From Lumbricus rubellus (taxonomy: Eukaryota > Annelida > Clitellata > Crassiclitellata > Lumbricidae), in assembly GCA_945859605.1 (NCBI GenBank), contig OX243822.1:25143185-25207184 (forward strand): 64,000 nucleotides of DNA. Direction: 5' to 3'. The position numbers and the translations under genes are program-made. Below are positions 34,780 to 46,400 of this stretch, piece after piece. How positions within the stretch are numbered: the first letter of the stretch is position 1; each line of letters begins with the position of its first letter. The notes below the pieces were generated by a model. It saw only the letters and a program-made list of their open reading frames with translations. It did no database searches and had not been told where the DNA came from.

Positions 34780-35010
34780 GATAGGCCTAAGTCTTAGATC
34801 GCAACTGTATGGAGTGAGAGAGCGAAGGTAATGACAATTGTGGATAAGAGGAGAACGAATAGTGCAATGAAATCACGTTCCAAACGACCTTTTACACTTT
34901 AGCGATGTTTTGAATTTGAGTAGGTCTACACTAACGTCGCTAACTGGTCAATGAAGACCTCAAACTTTTAAAGTCCGAAATTCAAGAGATGGATCAACAG
35001 ATGAAATTTA

Positions 35011-35347
35011 TCACAGTTCCTCATAGACAGTCAATAGTTCGTTATTCCTTCCATGGTCCAGTCCCTCGTATTCGCTCTCACTCTGGGTTCTTCCAGTGGC
35101 ATGCACTTCCTCCAAATCACAGTATTCGCTGGTTTCAGTCTCCAAATTCTTAGCCCCACAATTCAAAGGTTTTGCCACCTCTCCAGAATAGTCATTCCTG
35201 CATAATATGGAAGCCGATGAGTCGATAATGTTTTTGATTGAACTGGGTTCCAGATCGTCTTCAATATAAACGGGTTCATCCTTTCCATCAGTTTTGATAT
35301 CTGACATTTTGACCACTTCCAGTGTCGCATCTCGTCGTTTCTTTTTT
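35011..35347 (-). CDS. Gene D cytoplasmic-tail exon (ITAM-like)
   Basis: This 337-nt exon has acceptor TTTAAG (not the usual CAG). It encodes 111 residues starting KKKRRDATLEVVKMSDIK. The C-terminal motifs are EYCDLEE and then EYEGLDHGRNNELLTVYEEL before the stop. YEGL and YEEL are separated by 11 residues, within the looser ITAM spacing. The central tyrosine present in genes B and E (NYEPL) is replaced here (NNELL). Additional tyrosines occur at PVYIEDD and NDYSGEV. Confidence 0.65.
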
Positions 35348-36057
35348 CTTAAACATAAACGCAATTTTTATTTAATAATTTTTATTTATTAATACTAAAA
35401 TTTCTTAGAAACTGCTTTTAAAATCTGATTAATTAATAAATCAATCGATTTATATATTAAAGTGATTAGATTAAGATTTAAAAGTATGAGAAAAGGAGGA
35501 AGAAGAAAAAGAAGGGGTAGTAGCAAAGCAGCCGCAACAATGCCAAGCAAATGCGAAGAACAAAGCGAAGTAGAAGATGAAAAGAGAGAGAGATATGAAG
35601 AGGATGAGAATTAATTAATTAACAGTCAATTAATTAATTAATTAATTAAACTTCTTCGTTTCCTCCATGCGCAGTACATGCTACGGCTCTTGTGTATCAG
35701 CCAGTGAATTAAGTACATATTTGTGGCCCAGAGGTATTGGTCTAGTGTTGGCGATGATGGGGTCGTGGTTCCGAGGATTGCTCAAGTGGTGTGTTGATGA
35801 TGCCGATTATAATTATAAATAATTACTGCTAAAATGCATTATATAGATTTATAGTGCAAATACCTTTTTTGGGCAAAAAATATTTCCTCTCATTATAATC
35901 TGTAATTAAACTCTTTTTGTTGGAAGGAGGTTTTACCCATGCATCCTCCCTCTCCTTCGTTTCCTTCATGTACTTTCTGCTACGGCATTTGCGTATACCA
36001 GCAAGTGTAGTAAAGCACCAATGTCATTTAAAACCCTATAATATACACGTAGCCTGT

Positions 36058-36134
36058 CGACTTGGACGCTCCGTTATAAATTGGTAACACAATTATTATT
36101 ATGTTACCAATTTTTTAACGGTACCTCCAAGTCT
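36058..36134. repeat. Short palindromic element (hairpin)
   Basis: GACTTGGA----CCGTTATAAATTGGTAACA pairs with TGTTACCAATTTTTTAACGG----TCCAAGTC around an AT loop, giving a near-perfect 77-bp hairpin. It lies about 20 nt past the gene D TM-exon donor, inside the TM-tail intron. It may be a tiny MITE. Confidence 0.7.
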
Positions 36135-36152
36135 ACATGGATTTCTTCTTAC

Positions 36153-36234
36153 CTCCGATATATAATGAAAATTATGACGACTATTTCTAGGAGAACGACG
36201 AGGGAGACGACCAACGCGACAGCGATTAGCGCCT
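36153..36234 (-). CDS. Gene D transmembrane exon
   Basis: This 82-nt exon (acceptor GCCTTACAG, donor GTAAGAA, phase 1 to 2, 26 codons) encodes ALIAVALVVSLVVLLEIVVI, then IFIIYRR. A glutamate sits in the middle of the predicted helix. Charged residues in TM helices often pair with adaptor chains, so this may be meaningful. The other members are uncharged there. Confidence 0.7.
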
Positions 36235-37144
36235 CTGTAAGGCACAGAACATAACAAAACTTATAATTACTATTATAACAATAACTGATTAGAAAGGTCT
36301 GGAGCTCCGTTGTCTAATAAACAAGTCATCATCCGATGATGCAACAAAGACCTACAACAATGAAAACTTTAATATCCATAACGGAGGAAGGCGGATTGGG
36401 AAAGAAACAAGGAGCATGAAAGAGAAAGGAAGGGGAAAGAATAAAGGCGTAGACGCCGGAGAGAGAGAGAACAAGAGGGAGATAAAGGAAAGAAGAAGAA
36501 GAACGAGAGGGAGAGGAAAGGTATTACTAAAGTGTTGGAGGGTGGGTAAGCAATTAAGCATCCTCTGAGTTACTAATTCTCTCTAATTTCACTTTAATAC
36601 TTTGCTGATAATATTGACTTTGTAACTAAAGAATATATACCTAGAGTACATGGTACAGTAATAATTCGGATGGATTCAATTACTCACTCACAACTATGAA
36701 CATGACTGTATCCTGTGTAGGTGAATTTTGTTTTCAGTGGGAGAAAGGCTTGCATCAGTGGAGGTTTCTCTAAACTCTGCTGTGCGATTAATTTTGCAGC
36801 ATAACCGAAATGAGGAGATCTCCAGTGAATGTTAGTTGTTCTTTGTCATTATTCAATCTTATTATCGTAAAGTGGTGAATAATCGGAAAAGTAACTTGTC
36901 AGAGGGAGCACAGCACAGCAAAAAACCAAGTGCTTATTTGGGAGAACAAAGTCATGACCTCGGGTAAGCAGTATGAAAAACGCTTCTTCTGTCAGGGATG
37001 GTTTACACCGTTGATGACAGATCTACGGGAAGAAGGGAACTGTGGAAAACAGATCAAGGCATTCGGTGGTATTTAACTAAACACACCGATTGGGTGTAGC
37101 CTAATAGTCGTTACATTTTTATTTTTTAAGATCAAAGACTTTAC

Positions 37145-37246
37145 CTGGATTGGGCGCTGGTGTTGATGGTCCGGCATCACTTTGGTCGTCTGTTTCCGTA
37201 TTGTAGGAAATATTCATGACTCTTCCGTGAGTTGACGTAAAGTTAC
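37145..37246 (-). CDS. Gene D stalk exon
   Basis: This 102-nt exon (acceptor ATCTTCAG, donor GTAAAGT, phase 1-1) has 33 full codons: NFTSTHGRVMNISYNTETDD followed by QSDAGPSTPAPNP. It contains two N-glycosylation sequons (NFT, NIS) and a Pro/Ser/Thr-rich end typical of stalks. Confidence 0.6.
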
Positions 37247-38562
37247 CTGAAGATATATTAACTGGACAAAATTCTTAAATTAGGTCATGTCTCAAGCTAT
37301 TAAAACACTACAGTTGGCTCTAAATGCCGTCGCTAGATTCGCCGCACGCCTATCACACTACCTTCATATTTATACCATCTTATATGAACAACTTCATTGA
37401 CATTCTTATCAGCTATAAAGACATCGCTTTCAACTTCAGTCTCCGTAACCTGTCAGTATAATATTGGCCCGGAACCAAAACCGACTTCAATAAAATGGCT
37501 CTTACCGGTCTGATTATAGCCTTGTGCCGGTGTTTGTTTAAGCGACTTGGTGTAGGCCTATCTTTTGTGTGACGCATTAGGAGAGTTATACTTACATGCA
37601 GCAGGACGCACATTTCATTAGTGGTATAAAAAAGTAGCCTGAATAAACAGCAATAATATTATAATTATCAGTAACACAGACTTTGCAAACTGCGTAGGTC
37701 AACATCCCGATCCGAAAACGCAGCTATTTATTTCACAGTTTGTAGGTTTTTGATCCGTTATTAGTCAAAACAGACGTTAAACCAACGGTTGCTAGAGAGA
37801 CTTGATAATAAAGTTATTGTCGTATGCGTGTGGTTTCAATTACCTCTGGTAGTTTCGATTTTAATTTGACGAAAGACATCACCAGCAGGACAGAAGCCAC
37901 TTTGCCTTTAGGGCAGATTTACGAGTCACAGTGCAAATGAGTAGCAACCTACAAATCAGTCTTTGTCAGAGCACCCGTTCTTTACTAACTTTCTGTCTGA
38001 CAGGTTTCCTGACATCAGACATTAATTTTTATTGTGAGAATAGTTATAAACTGCACTTTAATATAACCAGCGTCAAGTTGGTGCAACGTGTTAAATTATA
38101 AAGGTCCTCTTAAACTGAAACTAGCTTCGCTACAATTACATGTAGTTTATAGCTTTATTCAGTTGTTGGTTGAGAGGGGGAGCTACACTTCATTGCCACA
38201 TAAAATTTAATAATCCAGCATTTAAGGCTGTTACGACGACTCATCAACTTGCAGATGAGTAGCCTAGGCCTATGCATTTCAATCCACAGTGTCAATGACA
38301 TCGACCCAGGGCCGGATTAACAAATGTGGTGGCCCTGTTAAGCAAAACAGAGGGCCCTAGCCAATGCTCACAGAATCACAACAAAAGTACACAGAAAGCG
38401 TGCTAATTCAGCGATTCAATAATCTCCTTGTTAAGGAAAATCCAATGTGGCCAACACATTATTACGAATAGTTGTTAAACTGAGTGAGCTCAGTTAAGTA
38501 TTTATGCTATCTACATGTAGCTATGAGTTAATAAATCGTCAGATAATATTAATAGGGGAAAG
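37247..38562. other. Upstream of gene D, truncated hAT end only
   Basis: At 38311 a CAGGGCCGGATTAACAAATG terminus matches the left end of 24163-24454, followed by GGCCCTGTT. I cannot define its right end or a TSD. No receptor exon is recognised. Confidence 0.35.
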
Positions 38563-38831
38563 TACCCTAAGATGGTACACTTAACAGCTTTTTCAATTTT
38601 TTACATTGCAAAAAGCACCATGTTAAACTAAACTGCATTTATGTACTGCATGTGCATTTAACTTTCAAATGGCGGTTGTAAAATTTGACACCTATCAAAA
38701 CAATGTATCATTATTGTCATTTATAAAAAGTACCAAAGTGTCCCATCTTAGGCACCTATGCTCCTAAGATGGGACAGCAATTTCCATGGTATCAGATTGT
38801 GAAAATTTCAGTATGCAGTCAATATAATTAC

Positions 38832-39351
38832 TGTCACAAGTCTTTTCCCTCTTCTTCTCTACGTGTGACCTTCAGTCTCTTCGGAAGCTTCTTCGTATAA
38901 GTTCGTGGTAGCGTAGGCCTATCCCTAGATAACTGTTTCATTAGCTAAATGGCTAGGTTAAAGAATCTACAGTCTTTCACTGTTTTGTTAACCAACAACG
39001 ACGACGTGTTTAACTCTTCTTATTATACTCCAAAATCCGATATAAAGTAAAACGATCAGCAACAACACAACAATGACTACACTTGCGTTATCATAACAAC
39101 TACACGACTACTATCTTCATCAGTCTACTCTATCGCAACTCTACAACAACTCTTACAGCCAATCTCAACGGCTCTCAACACGCAACTCTCCTTCTTCACT
39201 TCCACTCCCTTCTTGTACAATTAACGTACGCTCGTCTAGACGTCACGTGCTGTCCAGACAATCACCTGTGCAGACGCCGCGCGGCAATTTGCACCTGGCC
39301 TACTTACGTCGCTGTACGACAATCGGCGTGCACTGATTAAATTAGCTGACA
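38832..39351 (-). repeat. 3' LTR of outer Gmr1 element
   Basis: 520-bp direct repeat of 52668-53186, TG...CA ends. It is preceded on the plus strand by the TSD ATTAC. The 85-codon ORF inside is present in both LTRs and is not considered coding. Confidence 0.95.
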
Positions 39352-39371
39352 TTACCTCCTTCCTTTCTTTT
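39352..39371 (-). other. Polypurine tract of outer Gmr1 element
   Basis: On the minus strand AAAAGAAAGGAAGGAGGTAA directly abuts the 3' LTR, the expected plus-strand priming site. Confidence 0.8.
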
Positions 39372-39468
39372 GAAGAGAGCTAATTAATCTTAAAAATTAG
39401 CGAACGTATAATGCTTAAACTAAATACAAACAATTCTTATACTAAATGCAATCACAAAATACCTTATA

Positions 39469-42098
39469 CTACAATCTCGATAAGCAGTCTGCTACTACAT
39501 TCAACTTTCCTTTCTTATAGTTCAACAGAATGTCAAAATTTTGCAATGATAAAGACCATCTGACTAACTTAGCAGACTTCGACATTGACTCAGTCAAATA
39601 AACTAAAGGATTATGATCAGTGAACACATTAATCTTGGAACCAATAATGATTTCTTTCAATTTGTTTAAAGCCCATATGATTGCATAGGCTTCCTTCTCA
39701 ATCGTCGCCCATCTCCTCTGGGTATCTGTCAGCTTCTGGCTGATAAATGAAACGGGACGTTCTATCCCCTCATCGTCCACTTGTGACAGCACAGCCCCCA
39801 CAGCAAAATCACTGCTATCACAGTACAAATTAAATGGTTTGCCAACCTCGAACATGTACAGAATAACATTCGATAAAACAATTTCTTTAAGAGAATCAAA
39901 AGATTTCTGGTGGTCCTGAGTCCAAATAATGTTCTCAGGTGTCTGCTTGCTAGTTAAATCTGTCAATGGTTTAGCAATCTCAGCAAAATTACAAATAAAT
40001 TGTCTGTAGAAACCAAAGAATCCTAACATTTGCTTCACTTGCTTCTTCGTTTCAGGGTTTTTTAAATTAATCAAACTGTCAATCCTATCTGGATTCATCA
40101 TCTTCTTCCCTGAACCAATGAGGTGACCGATGAATTTCACCTCACTCTTACCAAACACACATTTCTTCAAGTTCAAAGTTACATTATGCAGTCTTATTTG
40201 TTTCAAAAACAATTCTAAATGTTTCAAATGAATGTTCCAATCATCAGAATGGACTGCAATGTCATCAACATAGGGTTCAGTAAATGCATCAATCGGTTGC
40301 AAAATCATGTTTATGGCTTTTACAAAAGTCCGTCCAGAGTTAATCATTCCAAAAGGGACACGTGTAAATTCGTACAGTCCATTATGGGTAACGAATGCGG
40401 TTTTCCATTGGTCGGATTTCTTCACCGGACAAGTCCAGTAAGCACTGCGACAGTCCAAGACGGAAATAAACTTGGATTTCCCGACTTTGCTCAGCACATC
40501 GTTGACGATCGGCATGGGGTATCGACAATTTTCAGTATATGAATTCACGTACCTGTAGTCGCACGCGAGTCTCAAGGATCCGTCCTTCTTCTTGACGATG
40601 ACCAGCGGACTTGCCATTCTGCTCGACGACGGCTGAATGATGTTTGCTTTCAGCATCTCTTGTATTTGTTTGTCCACTTCTGCGCGGTATATCAACGGTA
40701 TTCGATAAGCCGTGAACTCCTTCTCTCGAAAGTCTGGTCTCAGCACCACTTCGTGTTCTACCAATGTACATAATCCAGGTTTGTCCGAAAATCTGTCTGC
40801 ATATCGGTTCAGTACATCCAGTAGCTGTTTCTGTTGCTCGCTCGTAAGATGTCCGATCTGTTCATAGTCCAATTGCAGCGATTTCTGTGTCGTCTCTGCA
40901 TGGTCTTCTTTCAATGGTAGCTCTACCACTGATCCGAATTCGTCGTCCTCTTCCACGATGAGACCACACGATAATGTTCTTGCGATGAACTTCCTCATTT
41001 TGTTGGCATGGACGATTCGTCGGCCGTTTTCATTCATGTCCACCAGATACGAATACTTGGATCTTCTTTGTAGCACTGTACATGGACCATGCCATCGTGA
41101 GATCAATTTATTGGTTGACGTTGGATACAGGACGATGACGTTTTCTCCTGGTTCGAATTCTTTATCCTTGGCCCTCTTGTTGTATTGACTGGCGTATTGT
41201 TTTTGCTTTTCCTCTGCACAATTCTCAGCAAATATCAAAGCTTTCTCCATGTCTGCTCTTAAGTTCTTCAGGTACTTTGCTGGTTGTACTCCAATGTTTG
41301 GCGGTAGATTTATTTCTTTGGTCCAGCTTTCCTTTAAGATAGTTAATGGTCCTCTTGGCATTTTTCCATACACCAGCAGATATGGTGCCACTCCTGTCGT
41401 TGCGTTAGGAACTTCTCTCAATGCCCATACGGTAAACGGAATGATTTTATGCCACTGTCTTGGATTTTCCACAATGACATGATGTACCATCTTCTTGAAC
41501 GTCTGGTTCCATCTCTCGACTAATCCGGCTGCCTCTGGATGCCCCGGTGAATCGAATCGTGGACAGCATCCCATCAATTTCAAAAATTCTCTTGTAAGAC
41601 TGGCTGTAAAATTCGTGCCTCTGTCGCTGGTGATCACAGACGGCACCCCCACGTCAATGAAAAGCTTCATCAAAGCTTCGCACACAGCCTTAGCAGTCAA
41701 TGACTTCAGCAAGAAGATTGTCGGCCATCTTGTACATGAATCCACTATGCACAAGCAATACTTATGCCCAGCTGCTGACTTCGGTTCTATTGGGCCTACC
41801 ACGTCCATAGTCATCCGTCGGAATGGAACATCTTCCCTTGGAATTGGTGTAATCGGCACTCGATCCATCACCAAACTTCGTGCCTTCAGCTGACACTTCT
41901 CACAGGACTTACAAAATTTCACCACGTCTCGACGCATCTTTGGCCAGACAAAGGACAACTTGATTCTCTCTCGTGTCTTCTCTTCTCCCAAGTGTCCGCC
42001 AAATACTGACTCGTGAGCTAATTCCATTACTTGAATTCTTCTCTCTTTCGGTAACACCAACTGATACACAAGCTGATCCAGCATTTGATGCTTCTTAT
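39469..42098 (-). CDS. pol: Pol (integrase-RT-RNase H) of outer Gmr1 element
   Basis: The open frame runs from the inner element's insertion point (first Met at 42084) to a stop at 39469, about 871 residues. Integrase comes first: an HHCC zinc-binding region (ELAHESVFGGHLG ... CKSCEKC), then the DDE core with Asp in MDVVGPIEP, Asp in TSDRGTNF and Glu in GLVERWN. Reverse transcriptase follows, with PLVIVKKKDG, LDCRSAYW and the catalytic YVDD. RNase H is last, with LYCDSSDFAVG, EKEAYAI and FTDHNPL. All catalytic residues are present. The missing N-terminal part lies beyond the inner insertion at 49485-50307, and its frame matches across the empty site. Confidence 0.92.
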
Positions 42099-43107
42099 TG
42101 TCGTGGTTATATTAAATGATTATCAAATTAAACACTTGCTATGCATGTATAATTATTAATTATAGGTAGAAGTTAAGCTAGGCAATTTAATTGGCGAGTT
42201 TAGGTAATATGTGTGGCAACATATAAAATATTAATACATAAAACCAATGACTGCAGCTAAGCGTAATAACGAGTGGTCAAGGTTACCATGACAACAAAGG
42301 ATGCTAAGCCTATTCGTGATTGGTGCAAACTGGAAGCGAATGACGTGACGAGTTAAAAATGACGTCAGCAAAGTGGACGTTGAGTTTTTGACTCTCTACA
42401 GGTATATCTGGAAATGGTGGTTGATTCGCTGCGGTGATCCATCAAAAGTTGTGACTTCCAGAGTAGAGACGAAGGTAATTGAACTGTTCGGACGATCAAC
42501 CGATAGTTCAAAGTATTGTGCATTAAGTGCAACGCAATTTAAATGAGAAATTTGCGTTAGTGCATAATAATCATCGTGTGAAGTGTGAGACACTTGCGAA
42601 GAAGACGAACTCTTAGGCAACAGTCTGAAGAGTCGTGTAATTTTGAATCGGCTAGCGAACAGCTGATTCGGCGTGTGAAGTACGAGGGACGTTTGGTCAA
42701 CTGGAGAAGAGCTGTGAGATGAATGCGATGATTCATCTTGTGTGCAACTGATTCACGGCAAGATACGAGTAAGGCGATTGGTGTGGTTGCTTCCATGACT
42801 GCATTTCAACCGTCTGATCAACATTCTTGACTGCGACGGTTGGACGACGGAGAGAGCCGAAGACATTCGAGTTTCATACGACTCGACAGATAAGAGCAAA
42901 CATAATATTTTCCTAAGTAACTCGCCACACTAGGTAAATAGGATTGTTATTTGTTTGTGCAATTGAATGATATTGAATAACTTTATTCTATTATATATTT
43001 CATAAGAAGCTGGGAGTTCGTTGAATTTGGAAGAATTTCTTGAGTAAGTTAAACCCAACCGATTAACCACTAGGATAATAAAGTGCCCTTTTACACGGGA
43101 TACGACA
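42099..43107 (+). repeat. 5' LTR of inner Gmr1 element
   Basis: 1009 bp, TG...CA ends, followed by a PBS-like sequence. The small ORFs at 42396 and 42557 recur in the other LTR and are not considered genes. Confidence 0.95.
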
Positions 43108-43111
43108 ACTA

Positions 43112-43129
43112 TGGGGTCCTACGTTCCGG
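43112..43129 (+). other. Candidate primer-binding site of inner Gmr1 element
   Basis: TGGGGTCCTACGTTCCGG starts 4 nt after the 5' LTR. The leading TGG would pair with a tRNA 3' CCA. I cannot name the tRNA from sequence alone. Confidence 0.6.
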
Positions 43130-43420
43130 AATATTAAAACTGGATTTTTTAACTAACACTCGAAATATCAACGAACAATAATCTCAAGTATTGAAAATGT
43201 ATAGTTTTAAAGTTATCGCTTTTGCGATTGCGAAAGAACGACTTTATTGATAAGCGTTTACTCGATGCGATTTGTTTAACCTCGCGTAACCATAGAGTAC
43301 GCATTTCAAGAGGGAACATTGTATTAATCTTGTTTAAGATTATCTTTTGAAGAATTTAATTCTTGTATAGCGAAAGCTATTGGGAAATACTTGTTAACTG
43401 AGTAAACAAGTAAGTAGACC

Positions 43421-46400
43421 ATGTCGTCATTTGGAGAACATGAACAGTGGGTTAAACTCGCTAAAGAGATGGGAATGGAAGGTGATGAGTTGAAGACGTA
43501 TGTGCGTGATAGACAGCAGGAAGCAAGAGACGACAGACTGCGTGAACGAGAAGATCGAAAGCTTAAAGATGAGGCCGCGGCTGCAGAAGTTAAAGCAGCC
43601 AGAGCACGAGAAGAGGCACAAGCAGCCAGGGTACAAGAATTAGAGTTAGCAAAAATAGCGGATGCTAGGCTTGAACGGGAAAGAGAGGCGAATGAAGCCA
43701 GACTTGAAAGAGAGGCGAATGACGCCAGACTGGAACGGGAAAGTCGTGCGAATGAGACAAGACTGGAACGGGAAAGAGAGGTGGAGGAGGCGAGATTAGT
43801 TCGTGAAGCAGCCGAATGTCAAGCTAGGAGAAATATGGATCTTGAAGTCAAGAAGCTTGAGTGTGAATTGAGGATGAGAGAAATTGATTCTAGACATAAT
43901 CAGAATAATGGTGAAGCCACATTCACAATGGTTGGTGATGGTTCATATCAAGGAAACAGTAACCATAACAGAGGAATGAAAGATATCAAATTCCCTGTAT
44001 TCAATGAGAATAAAGATTGCTTGGATGCATATTTATTAAGATTTGAAAGGACATGCACGGCATACGAGATAGCAATAGAAAATTGGTCTCTGATGCTAGC
44101 CAAGCATCTTGAAGGAAAAGCGTTAGAGGTGTATCAAAGAATGTCATCTGAGGAGACACAAGATTATGAGTGTTTGAAAAGACATCTGTTAAAAAGGTTT
44201 CAATTAACAGAGGGTGGATATCGTAACAAGTTTAAGATGAGTAAAATGGAGTCAGGTGAAACACCTACAGATTTTGTGCATAGGTTGAGGAGATATATGC
44301 AGCAGTGGCTACTTCAAGCTGGATTCGAGAAAACCTACGAAGGTATGGAGAACTTATTATTAAGAGATCAGTTCTATCTTACATGTAGCAATGAACTTAA
44401 GATGTTCCTCAAAGAAAAAGGCAAAATGAGTCTAGAGGACACCTTGAACTGTGCCGAGTCTTATATCGAGGCGCACGGATATAAATACACAGAAAGTAAT
44501 CTAAGGCCTCCAGTGAAATTCAGTAACGAAAGGCCGAATGTGAAACCGTTCGACGATAAATCTAGGGAGAGATTTAATGGAAACGTAAATAGGGGACGAG
44601 GAGACATGAAACAGAACAAGGAGATGAATCATAATGGAAGTATGAATAGAGGAGTTAGTAGAGAAAGAGAACAGGCGGCTGAACATAAGATAACTTGTTT
44701 CTCATGTGGCCGAACCGGACACAAGTCATATGATTGTTCACATAAACAAAAAGGAGTTGTTAAACATACTGCGGCGGCTATACAAGTATATGAGAATAGG
44801 GCGTACAAGATAGCGCAAGCAAATGAAGAGTTGAAACTAAATGAAGTTGAAAAAGAGGAAGAACGTAAAAAGGAATTACCGGTACAGTTGGCAGCAAGTA
44901 CAATGGTTACGGATCGGAGAGATGATGGCGATGACCTAGAGAATAAAAACGAAGGTCAGCTAAAGGTGAATGGTGTGATTACCAGTTGTCTATATGATTC
45001 TGGATCAAGCACATGTATTGTCAAGAGATCACTGGTAAATGATGCTGATTTCACGGGAAAGGAAACACAGTGCATATTAGTCGATGGGACATTGAGAAAT
45101 TTTCCGACAGCAAAGATTAATATTGAAAGTGAGTATTTTACAGGAAACGTTGAAGCAATGGTTATGGAAGAACCGGTGAAACCAGTAATAATTGGTAGGA
45201 TGAAGGGACTGAAATATCTGGTAGTAAAAGAAACTACAGATAACATGATAAACTGTGATCGGAGTGACACAGATGATAACGAGAATAGAGAGGATAGATT
45301 AAAAAAGATTCAGAAGTCTTTGAGTGTTGAGTCACAAGGACAAAGTGACAAAAAGAAAGTTCATTTTGCGAGTGAAGTCACAAGTGAATTAAACGATGAC
45401 GTAACGGATGATGTCATAGAGAAAGATGAGTGGCAGACGACAGCAGCAGTTGAAACTAGAGCGGAATCAAAGAAAGTAACAAAATACAAACAGTTGAAAG
45501 TTGCTGAGATGCCGGATTTAAATGTATCAACAAAAGAAATTAAAGAGTTACAAAGCAAAGATGAGACTTTGAAGAAGTTTTGGGATAAAGCAATTGATTG
45601 GAGTGGTGATGACAGTATAACAGGGAAAGTTCTTTATGTGAAGAAGAACGGATTTTTGTATAGGAGATTCATGGAGACAACGGAAGATGATGCGAAGTGG
45701 CAGTTAATGGTCCCGAAGGAACTTAGAGGTAAAGTATTAGCCGTGGCCCATAACTCGCTATTGTCAGCACATTTGGGTATGAAGAAAACCCATGATAAAA
45801 TTGTGAATGAATTTTATTGGCCATCGATAGGACAAGAAATTAAAAGGTATGTCCTGAGTTGTGATGTATGCCAAAAGTCAGTAGACAAAAAGGTGAGCCA
45901 CAAAGCACCGATGGGACATCTTCCGGTACTGGATGTACCATTCAAACATGTCTGTGTAGACATTATCGGAGTGATAGAACCTATGTCATCAAGAGGTTAT
46001 CGTTATATATTAACGATAGTGGATTTGAGTACCAGATACCCAGAAGCGATTCCACTGAAAGGAATAACTACAGAGGAGGTGGCGGAAGCCTTGTTCAATT
46101 TTTATTGTCGCATGGGTGTTCCTCAGAAAATCCATACTGACAGAGGGAGCCAATTCACTTCAGAATTGATGGCTGAAGTTAACAAGATGTTATTAATCAA
46201 GCACACTTTCACTAGCCCTTACCATGCTATGGGAAATGGATGTGTGGAGAGACTTAACGGAACAATAAAAGCAACATTGAGGAAGCTAATAGGAGAACAG
46301 GTCAAGGAATGGGACAGGTTCTTGGCACCACTATTATTCGCGTTACGAGACACTGTACACGAAAGTCATGGGTTCACACCCTTTGAATTAATTTTTGGAA

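Larger units (their letters stand above)
35011..37246 (-). other. Receptor gene D locus (5' exons not found)
   Basis: The gene model on the minus strand is stalk (37246-37145), TM (36234-36153) and tail (35347-35011). The phases agree. No signal or lectin exon is recognisable upstream before or after the nested transposons at 38.6-54.5 kb. Either the 5' exons have diverged, were deleted, or the gene is a 5'-truncated duplicate. Introns and exons parallel gene E: for example ATCATCCGATGATGCA at 36328 and 58486, and the purine-rich stretch beyond the tail acceptor. D and E are therefore sister duplicates. Confidence 0.55.

Noticed and set aside
39083..39340. 85-codon ORF also found at 52918
   Set aside because: It is duplicated only because it lies in both LTRs. 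It has no domain and is antisense to the element.
42396..42796. Small ORFs repeated at 48768-49168
   Set aside because: These are LTR sequence of the inner Gmr1 element, on the strand opposite to its coding sequence.
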